NCBI RefSeq assembly: GCF_003008515.1
Contig: NZ_CP027668.1
Coordinates: forward strand, 860,001 to 924,000
Length of the DNA stretch: 64,000 nucleotides
Origin: Phreatobacter cathodiphilus
GTDB taxonomy: Bacteria > Pseudomonadota > Alphaproteobacteria > Rhizobiales > Phreatobacteraceae
Direction: 5' to 3'
Shown here: positions 43,088-51,512 of the stretch, piece after piece
How positions within the stretch are numbered: the stretch's first letter is position 1
Layout: every line of letters begins with the position of its first letter
Program-made: the position numbers and the translations under genes
Notes under the pieces: model-generated
What the model saw: only the letters and a program-made list of their open reading frames with translations
Told to the model about the DNA's origin: nothing
Databases searched by the model: none

Positions 43088-44422
43088 ATGACGATTGCTC
43101 CCCAGCTCAATCTCAGCCGCGAGGCGCTCGAACCCTACTGGATGCCGTTCACGGCCAACCGCGCCTTCAAGGCCAATCCGCGCCTGATGATCGCGGCCAA
43201 GGGCATGTATTACACCACCGCCGAGGGGCGGCAGGTGCTCGACGCCATGGCGGGCCTGTGGTGCGTCAACGCCGGTCACGGCCAGCAGCGCATCACCGAC
43301 GCCATCCGCGAGCAGGCAGGCCACCTCGACTACGTCTCCTCCTTCCAGATGGGCCACCCGATCGCCTTCAAGGCGGCCGAGCGCATCGCCGGCCTGACGC
43401 CCGCGGGAATGGACCACGTCTTCTTCGTCAATTCCGGCTCCGAAGCGGTGGACACCGCGCTGAAGATCGCCCGCGCCTATCACCGCATGCGCGGGGAGGG
43501 GCACCGCACGCGCCTGATCGGCCGGGCCAAGGGCTATCACGGCATGGGGTTCGGCGGCCTGTCGGTCGCCGGCATCGGCCGCCACCGCCGCGACTTCGGG
43601 CCGCTCCTGCCCGACGTCGCCCATCTTCCCCACACCTACTCGCGCGAGCACCAGGCCTTTTCCCGCGGCCAGCCGGACTGGGGCGCCCATCTCGCCGACG
43701 AGTTGGAGGCCATCGCCCAGATCAACGATCCCTCGACGATCGCCGCCGTCATCGTCGAGCCGGTGACGGGTTCGGGCGGCGTCCTGCCGCCGCCCAAGGG
43801 CTATCTCGAGCGCCTGCGGGCCATCTGCGACAAATACGGCATCCTGCTCATCTTCGACGAGGTGATCACCGGCTACGGCCGCCTCGGAACGCCCTTCGGC
43901 TCGGCGGCGCTCGGCGTCACGCCCGACATCATCACCTGCGCCAAGGGCATGACCAACGGCGCGGTGCCGATGGGCGGCGTCATCGCCTCGGACAAGGTCT
44001 ACGACGCCTTCATGGCCGGCCCCGAGGGCGCCGTCGAACTGATGCACGGCTACACCTATTCGGGCCATCCGCTCGCCTGCGCGGCGGCCATCGCCTCGAT
44101 CGACGTCTACGAGGAGCAGGACATCTTCGCCAACTGCGCCCGCGCCTCGGCGCGCTGGGAGGACCAGGCCCATTCCCTCCAGGGCGAGCCCCACGTGGTC
44201 GACGTCCGGAACATCGGGCTCCTCGCGGCAATCGAGATCGCGCCGAAGCCCGGCGAGCCCGGCGGGCGGGCGTTGGCCGCCGGCAATATCTGCTTCGAGG
44301 CCGGCGTGCTGGTCCGCACCGCCGGCGACGCCCTCGTCCTGTCTCCGCCGCTGATCATCACCGACGGCGAAATCGACCGGATCTTCGAGACGATCCGCGG
44401 CGCCGTCCGGGCCCTCGCCTGA
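43088..44422 (+). CDS. Omega-amino acid:pyruvate aminotransferase (class III)
   Basis: 444 aa. The N-terminal LEPYWMPFTANRAFKANPRLM matches the Pseudomonas beta-alanine/omega-amino acid:pyruvate aminotransferase group. FFVNSGSEAVDTALKIARAYH is the PLP phosphate region. FDEVITGYGRLG has Asp257, and ITCAKGMTNGAVPMGG has the PLP lysine K286. It transfers an omega-amino group (beta-alanine, GABA or an amine) to pyruvate. It lies 188 bp after the GntR gene. The position between an amidase and a C45 hydrolase suggests that it consumes the amine they release. Confidence 0.94.
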   Translation: MTIAPQLNLSREALEPYWMPFTANRAFKANPRLMIAAKGMYYTTAEGRQVLDAMAGLWCVNAGHGQQRITDAIREQAGHLDYVSSFQMGHPIAFKAAERIAGLTPAGMDHVFFVNSGSEAVDTALKIARAYHRMRGEGHRTRLIGRAKGYHGMGFGGLSVAGIGRHRRDFGPLLPDVAHLPHTYSREHQAFSRGQPDWGAHLADELEAIAQINDPSTIAAVIVEPVTGSGGVLPPPKGYLERLRAICDKYGILLIFDEVITGYGRLGTPFGSAALGVTPDIITCAKGMTNGAVPMGGVIASDKVYDAFMAGPEGAVELMHGYTYSGHPLACAAAIASIDVYEEQDIFANCARASARWEDQAHSLQGEPHVVDVRNIGLLAAIEIAPKPGEPGGRALAAGNICFEAGVLVRTAGDALVLSPPLIITDGEIDRIFETIRGAVRALA

Positions 44423-44429
44423 GGTTCGT

Positions 44430-44454
44430 CCGGCAGGCGCTCCGCGCCTGCCGG
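44430..44454. terminator. Strong hairpin between convergent aminotransferase and C45 hydrolase
   Basis: CCGGCAGGCGC-TCC-GCGCCTGCCGG is a perfect 11-bp stem with a 3-base loop, starting 7 bases after the aminotransferase stop and 10 bases from the opposite stop. Position and strength indicate a shared terminator. Confidence 0.7.
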
Positions 44455-44464
44455 CCCTGACGAC

Positions 44465-45619
44465 CTATTCCGCGGCGCGCAGCACGCGGCCGTCGCGGGT
44501 TCCCTCGAAGGCCGCCTCCTCCATGTCCAGGCGGTAGGCGGTGAACGTCCGGTCCGCCGCCGGCAGCATGGCTACCTCCATGCGGCCGAGAGAGGGCGTC
44601 ATCACCACCATCGCCACCGTCGCAGTCACCATGCCCGACAGGGACGGGAAGGGCGGTCGGCAGACGGAACGCGGCGACTGGAAGGTGTCGAGCAGCGCCG
44701 CCTTGACGTGGTCGCTCGTCACCCGGCCGCGGTGGGGCGTGATGAGCTGGCGCACCCGGAGGTCGCGATAGAGCGAGTCGGGCGTCGTCGCGACGCCGGT
44801 ATCCTTCAGCTTCGACAGGGCGACCGGGCTCTGCCAGTGATTGGCGTGGGCCAGGATGCCGTCGTCGGGGAAGACCTGGAACGTCTCGTCGGGCGCGCAT
44901 TCGAAATCGATGACGATCCCGGCGGGATGGCTGATGATCATGTTGTTCGACGCCGATTTCGGCGTCGCATAGACCGCGTGCATGGCCATCGCCAGATTGT
45001 CCTGCTGCAGGGCCTTCCGCCGGATCAGGGCGAGGGGGACGCCGGTCTGGCTATAGTCCCGGTCGGACTGGAGGTAGTTGGCCGTGATGGCGATTCCCGC
45101 GGCGTTGAAGCCGGAGCGCGCCAGGCCGCCGGCCTCGGTGAAGGTGAGGATGTCGGGTCCGTCGGCGCGCCGGATCTTCAACACGACGGCGGTCTCGGCG
45201 CAGTCCACCTTCCAGTCCCAGTTCTGGGCGTGGATCAGCCGCCCGTCGGCCGTCGCCTCCCCCGTCACGACGAGACCGGTGCATTCCATATCCGCGGCCG
45301 CTGCGGCGGCGCGGCGGCGGGAGCCCAGCTTGAGGATTTCCGTGCGGGCGTTCAGCAGCACCACGTCCTCGAAGGCGACGCCGGCACCGCGCGCGATGCC
45401 CTGCATTTCCGGCACGTAATCGGCGTCGAAACGCTGGATCGTCGGCAGGAAGCCGCCCACCAGTCCGTGAATGTCGGCGACGGCGAGATCGGATCCGGCG
45501 AGCTGCTGCTGGTAGTGGGCGATGCCGAGCCTGACGCGGTCACGGGCGGCCTCGCCGTACTGTTCGCCCCGTTCCTGGGGTGAGCCGGAGACCTCGATCA
45601 GCGGCGCCGGGGTTGCCAT
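44465..45619 (-). CDS. C45-family autoproteolytic acyltransferase/hydrolase
   Basis: 384 aa, of the acyl-coenzyme A:6-aminopenicillanic acid acyltransferase (Ntn-hydrolase) family. EMQGIARGAGVAFEDVVLLNARTE precedes the self-cleavage site. The processed nucleophile should be C113 in DMECTGLVV, followed by DGRLIHAQNWDW and the late NNMIISHPAGIVIDFE. Such enzymes cleave or make amide bonds to amino acids, beta-lactam nuclei or lipoamino acids. No signal peptide is evident. It is divergent from the importer at 45772 and likely belongs to the same catabolic set. Confidence 0.9.
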   Translation of the reverse strand: MATPAPLIEVSGSPQERGEQYGEAARDRVRLGIAHYQQQLAGSDLAVADIHGLVGGFLPTIQRFDADYVPEMQGIARGAGVAFEDVVLLNARTEILKLGSRRRAAAAAADMECTGLVVTGEATADGRLIHAQNWDWKVDCAETAVVLKIRRADGPDILTFTEAGGLARSGFNAAGIAITANYLQSDRDYSQTGVPLALIRRKALQQDNLAMAMHAVYATPKSASNNMIISHPAGIVIDFECAPDETFQVFPDDGILAHANHWQSPVALSKLKDTGVATTPDSLYRDLRVRQLITPHRGRVTSDHVKAALLDTFQSPRSVCRPPFPSLSGMVTATVAMVVMTPSLGRMEVAMLPAADRTFTAYRLDMEEAAFEGTRDGRVLRAAE

Positions 45620-45634
45620 GGGAGCCCTCGTTGT

Positions 45635-45650
45635 TTTTTGTCGACATGAA
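45635..45650. promoter_or_regulatory. AT-rich dyad in divergent promoter of the C45/importer pair
   Basis: The 152-bp gap contains TGTCGACA (45639-45646), a perfect palindrome flanked by T-rich and A-rich arms (TTTT...GAAAA). It lies within the most AT-rich stretch, 16 bp from the C45 start. It is a reasonable operator or promoter element for either direction. Confidence 0.35.
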
Positions 45651-45771
45651 AACCATTATCGTTGATGATGAGTGGGAGCAAGGAGATGGGGCGATGTTTT
45701 TTCGTTGCAGCGAGAGCGCAGGAGTGCGGGACTGCCGACCGATCGGCGGGCGGGGCTGAAGGGGCGGACCC

Positions 45772-46719
45772 ATGGCCGGCTACATCGCCCGTCGCCTTTT
45801 GCTGACGATCCCGACCCTGGTTCTCGTCGCGCTCGCCGTCTTCGCGCTGATCCGCATGGTTCCCGGCGATCCCGCCCAGCTCATGCTCGGCGACAGCGCC
45901 GATGCCGAGACGCTGGAGGCCCTCCGCAAGGCGATGGGCCACGACCGGTCCCTCGCCGCGCAGTTCCTGCACTGGGGCGGCAGGGTCCTGGCCGGCGACC
46001 TCGGGCTCTCGATCACCAGCCGCGAACCCGTCCTTCCGCTGATCCTGACGCGCTTCGCCGTCACCGCCCAGATCGTCGTCGTCGCCGTCGTCCTGTCGAG
46101 CCTCATCGCCGTCCCGCTCGGCATGATCGCCGCCTGGCGGCAGAATTCCGGCCTCGACCTCGGCATCACCGCCTTCTCCACGCTGATGGTCTCCCTGCCG
46201 AGCTTCTGGCTCGGCCTGATCCTGCTGCTGGTCTTCGGTGTCTGGCTGCAATGGCTGCCCATCGTCGGCTATGTCAGCCTCGCCGAGGATCCGCTGCGGT
46301 CGCTGAGCTTCGTCGTCCTGCCGGTGCTGACGCTGGTCCTGATCGAGGTCGGCGTGCTCACGCGCATGGCGCGCGCCGCGACCATCGACGTCCTCGGCCT
46401 CGAATACGTCGCCCACGCCCGCGCCAAGGGCGTCTCCGAGGCCGGCGTCATGGTGCGCCACGTCCTGCCCAACGCCTTTGCGCCGACCCTGACCTTGATC
46501 GGCGTCGTCCTCGGCAACCTCCTCGGCGGCATCGCGGTCATCGAGACCGTCTTCACCCTGCCGGGGCTCGGTCGCCTGATGGTCGATGCGATCTTCCAGC
46601 GCGACTATCCGGTGGTCCAGGGCGTGATGCTGTTCATCGCCACGACCTATGTCCTGGTGAACCTCGCCGTCGATCTCGCCTATCCCCTGTTCGATCCCCG
46701 CGTGGCGGCGGAGGCGTGA
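45772..46719 (+). CDS. ABC transporter permease, OppB/DppB type
   Basis: 315 aa. MVPGDPAQLMLG, LAGDLGLSITSREPV, the coupling loop ARAKGV, ETVFTLPGLGRL and PLFDPRV are all OppB features. AAGGGGCGG precedes the ATG. The stop codon shares a base with the next start. First gene of an importer with two permeases and a fused ATPase but no receptor. Confidence 0.94.
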   Translation: MAGYIARRLLLTIPTLVLVALAVFALIRMVPGDPAQLMLGDSADAETLEALRKAMGHDRSLAAQFLHWGGRVLAGDLGLSITSREPVLPLILTRFAVTAQIVVVAVVLSSLIAVPLGMIAAWRQNSGLDLGITAFSTLMVSLPSFWLGLILLLVFGVWLQWLPIVGYVSLAEDPLRSLSFVVLPVLTLVLIEVGVLTRMARAATIDVLGLEYVAHARAKGVSEAGVMVRHVLPNAFAPTLTLIGVVLGNLLGGIAVIETVFTLPGLGRLMVDAIFQRDYPVVQGVMLFIATTYVLVNLAVDLAYPLFDPRVAAEA

Positions 46720-47531
46720 TGCGCGCGCGGCTCAACCTGATCATTGGCGGCACGCTGGTCTCCGCTCTCGTCGCCATGGCGGCCACGGCGATCGTCTGGA
46801 CGCCGGCGAGCCCCGTGCGCGTCAACATCCGCGCCCGGCTGCAGCCGCCCTCCGGCCAGTACTGGCTCGGCACCGACGAATTCGGCCGCGACGTGCTGTC
46901 CCGGCTGATGACCGGCGCCCAGACCAGCCTCACCGTGGCCGTCACCACGGTCGTGGTGGCCATGGCCATCGGCATCGCCGTGGGGGTGACGAGCGGCTTC
47001 TTCCGCGGCTGGGTCGACCGCGTGCTGATGATGGCCAACGACGCGCTGCTGGCCTTCCCCGGCATCCTCCTGGCGCTGGGTCTGCTCGCGGTCATCGGCC
47101 CATCGCAATGGGGCATCGTGGTGGCGCTCGGCCTCGCCTATGCGCCGACCGTCGCCCGCGTCGTGCGCGGGCAGGTTCTGTCCCTGCGCGAACGCGAGTT
47201 CGTCGAAGCGTCGCGGGCCCTCGGCAACAGCCAGGCCTACACCCTCGTCCGCCATGTTCTGCCCCATACGGTGTCGCCGCTCATCGTGCTGGCGACGTCG
47301 ATGTGCGGCTGGGTCATCCTCGCCGAGAGCGCGCTGTCCTTCCTCGGCCTCGGCGTGCCGCCACCGGCACCGACCTGGGGCAACATGCTCTCGGCGGCCC
47401 GGCCCTTCATGGAGACGGCGCCCCAGCTCGCCATCGTGCCGGGCGTGATGATCGCGCTCTGCCTGCTCGGTGCCAACCTGCTGGGGGACGCCCTGCGCGA
47501 CCTCCTCGACCCGAGGATGCTCGGCCGATGA
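46719..47531 (+). CDS. ABC transporter permease, OppC/DppC type
   Basis: 270 aa, a short member without the long N-terminal extension. LGTDEFGRDVLSRLMTGAQ, ALLAFPGILLALGLL, the coupling loop EASRALGNSQAY, ESALSFLGLGVPPPAPTWGNML and RDLLDPRM are present. TGATG junction upstream and ATGA overlap with the ATPase downstream. Confidence 0.94.
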   Translation: MRARLNLIIGGTLVSALVAMAATAIVWTPASPVRVNIRARLQPPSGQYWLGTDEFGRDVLSRLMTGAQTSLTVAVTTVVVAMAIGIAVGVTSGFFRGWVDRVLMMANDALLAFPGILLALGLLAVIGPSQWGIVVALGLAYAPTVARVVRGQVLSLREREFVEASRALGNSQAYTLVRHVLPHTVSPLIVLATSMCGWVILAESALSFLGLGVPPPAPTWGNMLSAARPFMETAPQLAIVPGVMIALCLLGANLLGDALRDLLDPRMLGR

Positions 47532-49210
47532 CCGCGACACCTGCATCGATGCCCGTCGTCTCGCCGCCCGTCCTCGCCGTGCGCGACCTCCGTGTGGGAA
47601 CGCCGTCCGGCTTCACCGCCGTGGCCGGCGTCAGCTTCGACATCGGCGCGGGAGAGATCGTGGCGGTGGTCGGCGAATCCGGCTCCGGCAAGACCGCCAC
47701 CGGCCGCGCCGTGATCGGCCTGCTGCCGAGGGGCCTTTCCGTCACCGGCGGCTCCATCGCGATCGCCGGCGAGGAGGTGACGACCTTCGGCCAGGGGCAG
47801 TTGCGGTCCATCCGCGGCGCGGTCGTCGGCATGGTCTTCCAGGAGCCGATGGTCTCGCTCAACCCGGCGCTGAGCATCGGTCTCCAGATGTCCGAGGCCA
47901 TGCGGATCCACACCACCATGCCGGACGCCGAAATCCGGCAGGCGATCCTCGCCATGCTCGCGCGCGTCGGCATCGCCGATCCCGAGGGCTGCCTCGCCGC
48001 CTATCCACACGAGTTCTCGGGCGGCATGCGCCAGCGGATCATGCTGGCGAGCGTCATGCTGCTGAAGCCGCGGCTCCTCATCGCCGACGAGCCTACCACC
48101 GCCCTCGACACCTTGTCGCAGGCCGAGGTGCTCGACCTCATGGTGGAGCTGACGCGCGAGAGCGGCACGGCGGTGATGCTGATCACCCATAATCTCGGCC
48201 TGGTCGCCCGCTATGCCGACCGCGCCCTCGTCATGCGCCAGGGCGAGATCGTCGAAGAGGGGCCGGCGCGGCGTCTTCTCGCGGAACCGCGCCACGTCTA
48301 TACGCGCGCCCTCGTCGATGCCCTGCCGCGCCGCACGGCGCGCCCGCTGGTGCCCGTGGCCCGCGATCCCGTGATCCGCGCGGAGGGCCTTTCCGTCCGC
48401 TTCGCCTCGGGCGGCGCCTGGCTGCGGCCGCGGCGGATCGTGCGCGCGGTCGACGGGGTCGATCTCTCCGTCCATGCCGGCGAGACGGTCTCGCTGGTCG
48501 GCGGCTCGGGCTCGGGCAAGACCACCCTCGGGCGGGCCATGCTGCGGCTGGTCGAGCCGAGCGCCGGTCGTATCCTCTTTCGGGGCGAGGACGTCTCGGC
48601 CTTGAAGGGACGCGGGCTGTTGCCCTTCAGGCTGGCGTGCCAGATCGTTTTCCAGGACCCCTATTCCTCGCTCGACCCGCGCATGAGGGTCGGGGCGATC
48701 GTCCAGGAGCCGCTCCGGCTGGTGCCCGGCCTCGACGCGGCGGAGATCACGCGGCGCGTCGCGGCGATCCTCGACGACGTCGGCCTCACCGGTCTCGAGG
48801 CACGCTATCCGCACCAGCTCTCGGGCGGCCAGCGTCAGCGCGTGGCGATCGCCCGCGCGCTGGTCCGGCGCCCCGATTTCGTCGTGGCGGACGAGCCGGT
48901 CTCCGCCCTCGACATGACCATCCAGAAGCAGATCCTCGCCCTGTTCAGGTCGCTGCAGCAGTCCTACGGCTTCGCCTGCCTCTTCGTCAGCCACGACCTG
49001 GCCGCCGTCGAGGAAATCTCCGACCGCGTGATCGTCATGCAGGAGGGCAAGATCGTCGAGGAAGGCCCGCGCGACGCCGTCTACGACAATCCCCGGCACG
49101 CCTACACGCAGCGCCTGCTGGCAGCCTCTCCGCGTCTCGACGGCGAGCCGCCTGCGGCCAGAGGAGCGATGACGAGCGAGCCCCACGCGATCACGACCAA
49201 CCTCTATTAG
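47528..49210 (+). CDS. Dual ATP-binding protein of peptide-type ABC importer
   Basis: 560 aa with two nucleotide-binding domains. N-terminal: GESGSGKTATG, FSGGMRQRI, LLIADEPTTALD, with LITHNLG as an H-loop. C-terminal: GGSGSGKTTLG, LSGGQRQRV, VVADEPVSALD, with LFVSHDLA. Same fusion layout as the protein at 4587 but diverged. This ATPase could also serve the ATPase-less permeases at 56038-57883 (inference). Confidence 0.95.
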   Translation: MTATPASMPVVSPPVLAVRDLRVGTPSGFTAVAGVSFDIGAGEIVAVVGESGSGKTATGRAVIGLLPRGLSVTGGSIAIAGEEVTTFGQGQLRSIRGAVVGMVFQEPMVSLNPALSIGLQMSEAMRIHTTMPDAEIRQAILAMLARVGIADPEGCLAAYPHEFSGGMRQRIMLASVMLLKPRLLIADEPTTALDTLSQAEVLDLMVELTRESGTAVMLITHNLGLVARYADRALVMRQGEIVEEGPARRLLAEPRHVYTRALVDALPRRTARPLVPVARDPVIRAEGLSVRFASGGAWLRPRRIVRAVDGVDLSVHAGETVSLVGGSGSGKTTLGRAMLRLVEPSAGRILFRGEDVSALKGRGLLPFRLACQIVFQDPYSSLDPRMRVGAIVQEPLRLVPGLDAAEITRRVAAILDDVGLTGLEARYPHQLSGGQRQRVAIARALVRRPDFVVADEPVSALDMTIQKQILALFRSLQQSYGFACLFVSHDLAAVEEISDRVIVMQEGKIVEEGPRDAVYDNPRHAYTQRLLAASPRLDGEPPAARGAMTSEPHAITTNLY

Positions 49211-49349
49211 CCGCCTCGGGGTCCTCCTCCCGACCCGACGACGGACCTTCCGCCCGACACGCTGGGTCGCAGTGCCGCGCGATCATGTGCGGGCTCTGTC
49301 GTGGCAGATCGCGTCGGACGGCGGCGCAGCGCTGGACAACCCTCAGCCG

Positions 49350-49362
49350 AATGTTGAACATT
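49350..49362. promoter_or_regulatory. Perfect dyad upstream of the CoA-transferase operon
   Basis: AATGTT-G-AACATT is a perfect 6+1+6 palindrome, extended imperfectly by CCG on the left and TCCGG on the right, in the 296-bp gap between the ATPase and the CoA transferase. It lies 145 bp before the CoA-transferase start. IclR- or LysR-type regulators of beta-ketoadipate genes could use such a site, but no regulator gene is adjacent. The gap holds no other gene. Confidence 0.4.
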
Positions 49363-49506
49363 TCCGGCCGACGTGACACGAGAACGCCGCGGATTCGCGC
49401 CGAGCGATCCCGCGGACCGTTCTCGACGCCCGCCGGTTTCAGGTCCGGGGCCGCGTCGAAATCGGCACCATTTCGCCAGCCCCCCGGGAAAGTGGGTCCC
49501 AGAGAG

Positions 49507-50238
49507 ATGACAAGCCCAGCCTACGCCGGAGTGTTGAAGCCGGTGCTCTCCATCGCCGACGCGCTGTCGGTCGTCGAGGACGGCATGACCGTCATGATCG
49601 GCGGATTCGGGGGCGCCGGATCGCCGGTCGAACTCGTTCACGGCCTGATCGATACCGGCAAGCGCGACCTGGTGGTGGTGAACAACAATGCGGGGAACGG
49701 TCAGGTCGGCCTGGCCGCCCTCATCCGCGAGAAGCGCGTCCGCAAGATGATCTGCTCGTTTCCGCGGTCGTCCGATTCCAGCGCCTTCCGCGAACTCTAC
49801 GAGGCGGGCGAGATCGAGCTCGAGGTGGTCCCCCAGGGGACCCTCGCCGAGCGCATCCGCGCGGCGGGTGCGGGCGTTCCCGCCTTCTTCACGCCGACCG
49901 GCTTCGGAACGCCGCTCGCGGCCGGCAAGGAGGCCCGAGAATTCGGCGGCCGCACCTACATCATGGAGCACGCCCTTCACGCGGACATCGCCCTGGTCAA
50001 GGCCGCCCGGGCCGACCGGGCCGGGAACCTGACCTTCAGCAAGTCGGCCCGCAATTTCGGACCGATCATGTGTGCCGCCGCCGCGGTGTCCATCGTGCAG
50101 GCCGGCGACGTCGTCGATGCCGGAGCGATCGATCCGGAAATCGTCGTGACGCCCGGCATCTTCGTCGATCGTCTCGTTCATGTCCCCGATCCGAGCCAGG
50201 AAGAGGATCTCGTGGCAAAGGGAGTGCGCTATCCATGA
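49507..50238 (+). CDS. 3-oxoacid CoA-transferase subunit A
   Basis: 243 aa, class I CoA transferase alpha chain. The glycine-rich signature is VEDGMTVMIGGFGGAGSPVELVHGL (24-48). FFTPTGFGTPLAAGKE and the DIALVKAARADRAGNLTF loop follow. It resembles PcaI (succinyl-CoA:3-oxoadipate) and ScoA/AtoD (acetoacetate) equally by eye. The following subunit overlaps by ATGA. It is monocistronic with subunit B as far as seen, with no other beta-ketoadipate gene near. Confidence 0.93.
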   Translation: MTSPAYAGVLKPVLSIADALSVVEDGMTVMIGGFGGAGSPVELVHGLIDTGKRDLVVVNNNAGNGQVGLAALIREKRVRKMICSFPRSSDSSAFRELYEAGEIELEVVPQGTLAERIRAAGAGVPAFFTPTGFGTPLAAGKEAREFGGRTYIMEHALHADIALVKAARADRAGNLTFSKSARNFGPIMCAAAAVSIVQAGDVVDAGAIDPEIVVTPGIFVDRLVHVPDPSQEEDLVAKGVRYP

Positions 50239-50915
50239 CCGACACGGTGGCACGATTGACGCGCCGTCAGATGGCCTGGCGCGCCGCCCAGGACATCGCC
50301 GACGGCAGCTATGTGAACCTCGGCATCGGCATTCCGGAGCTCTGCGCCAATTTCGTCCCCGAGGGGCGCCGGGTGACCTATCACACCGAAAACGGCATTC
50401 TCGGCTTCGGTGAGGCGCCTGCGAAGGACCTGGTCGACTTCGACCTCATCAACGCCGGCAAGAAGCCCGTGTCGCTGCTGCCCGGGGCCGCGATCTTCGA
50501 TCACGCCATGAGCTTTTCGATGATCCGCGGCAAGCATATCGATCTGGCGATCCTCGGCGCCTTCCAGGTTTCGGCGCAGGGTGACCTCGCCAACTGGAGC
50601 ACGGGCGACAATTCGGTTCCCGCCGTCGGCGGGGCCATGGATCTCGTCGTCGGCGCCCGTGACATCTACATCATCACCGAGCATACGACGCGCACCGGCG
50701 AACCCAAGCTTCTGGATGCCTGCAGCTATCCCCTGACCGGGATCGGCGTCGTGCGCCGGGTCTTCACCGATCTCGCGGTCATCGACGTGACGGGTGACGG
50801 CTTCGTCGTCTCGGAGATCGTCGCGGGCATGTCTCTGGACGAGTTGCGGGCGAAGACCGGGTCTCCGCTGGCCGCTCACCGGGACCTCCGCAGCATGCAG
50901 GCGCCTGCCCTGTGA
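50235..50915 (+). CDS. 3-oxoacid CoA-transferase subunit B
   Basis: 226 aa, class I CoA transferase beta chain. GSYVNLGIGIPELCANF leads to TENGILG with the catalytic glutamate E52 that forms the CoA thioester. GGAMDLVVGAR and EHTTRTGEPKLLDACSYPLTG are typical of PcaJ/ScoB. It works with the product at 49507 to move CoA from succinyl-CoA to a 3-oxoacid. Confidence 0.93.
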   Translation: MTDTVARLTRRQMAWRAAQDIADGSYVNLGIGIPELCANFVPEGRRVTYHTENGILGFGEAPAKDLVDFDLINAGKKPVSLLPGAAIFDHAMSFSMIRGKHIDLAILGAFQVSAQGDLANWSTGDNSVPAVGGAMDLVVGARDIYIITEHTTRTGEPKLLDACSYPLTGIGVVRRVFTDLAVIDVTGDGFVVSEIVAGMSLDELRAKTGSPLAAHRDLRSMQAPAL

Positions 50916-51062
50916 GGCCGGTGGCCTGATCGCCTGCCGGACCTGACGCGGCGGGCGTTGCCCGGCAACGGCACGAGCCGCAGGCGCTCGGCGCGCGGCC
51001 GCACGTTGAGACCGGAGGCCATGGTCTTGGCTACGGTCGCCACAGATGGACGGTGCCCCGCG

Positions 51063-51512
51063 TCAGGGGGCGGCGATGACGCCCTTGCGCAGGAGGAAGC
51101 AGCCGTATGGCCGGGGGTCGCCGACCTGCACGACGGCGAAGGCGCTCTCCGCCGCCGCGTAGAAGGCGAAGCGCTCCAGCCCCGCCATGACGGGCGGAGG
51201 GTCTGCGATGGAAGCGAGCAGGGCCGCCACCTCCCGCTGCACGAGCGGGATCGCGTCGTCGTCGCCGACCACCGCCATCCGCCGGACCGGCGAGGCTTCG
51301 AAATCGTCCAGCGGCAACAGGGTCAGGATCGCTCCGAGGACACGGGCCATGGTCAGGCCGGGCACGCGCACCAGCCGTTTCGAGGCGGTCGCGGCGGCGA
51401 TCCGCTCGGCCGGATGATTGGCATCGACGACGGCGAGGTCGTCCCCATGCCCCATGGCGGCGAGGATCCAGAGGAGATCCGGCCCGAGTACGGGATCAAG
51501 GCCCTTCAGCAC
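51063..51512 (-). CDS. fucU: RbsD/FucU family sugar mutarotase
   Basis: 149 aa, normal length. LKGLDPVLGPDLLWILAAMGHGDDLAVVDANHP carries the conserved His22 in GHGD and Asp30. The tail ends with YGCFLLRKG, as in FucU. It interconverts the anomers of L-fucose or a related sugar. Start GTG 51512 with GGAG upstream, overlapping the amidohydrolase end by 17 bp. Last gene of the LacI-type operon. FucU is favoured over RbsD by context with fuconolactonase-like and fucose-dehydrogenase-like genes. Confidence 0.88.
   Translation of the reverse strand: MLKGLDPVLGPDLLWILAAMGHGDDLAVVDANHPAERIAAATASKRLVRVPGLTMARVLGAILTLLPLDDFEASPVRRMAVVGDDDAIPLVQREVAALLASIADPPPVMAGLERFAFYAAAESAFAVVQVGDPRPYGCFLLRKGVIAAP

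Noticed and set aside
50956-50970. CGTTGC-CCG-GCAACG hairpin between CoA transferase and fucU
   Set aside because: A 6-bp stem with a 3-base loop and no T-tract is expected by chance at this GC content, so it was not listed as a terminator.
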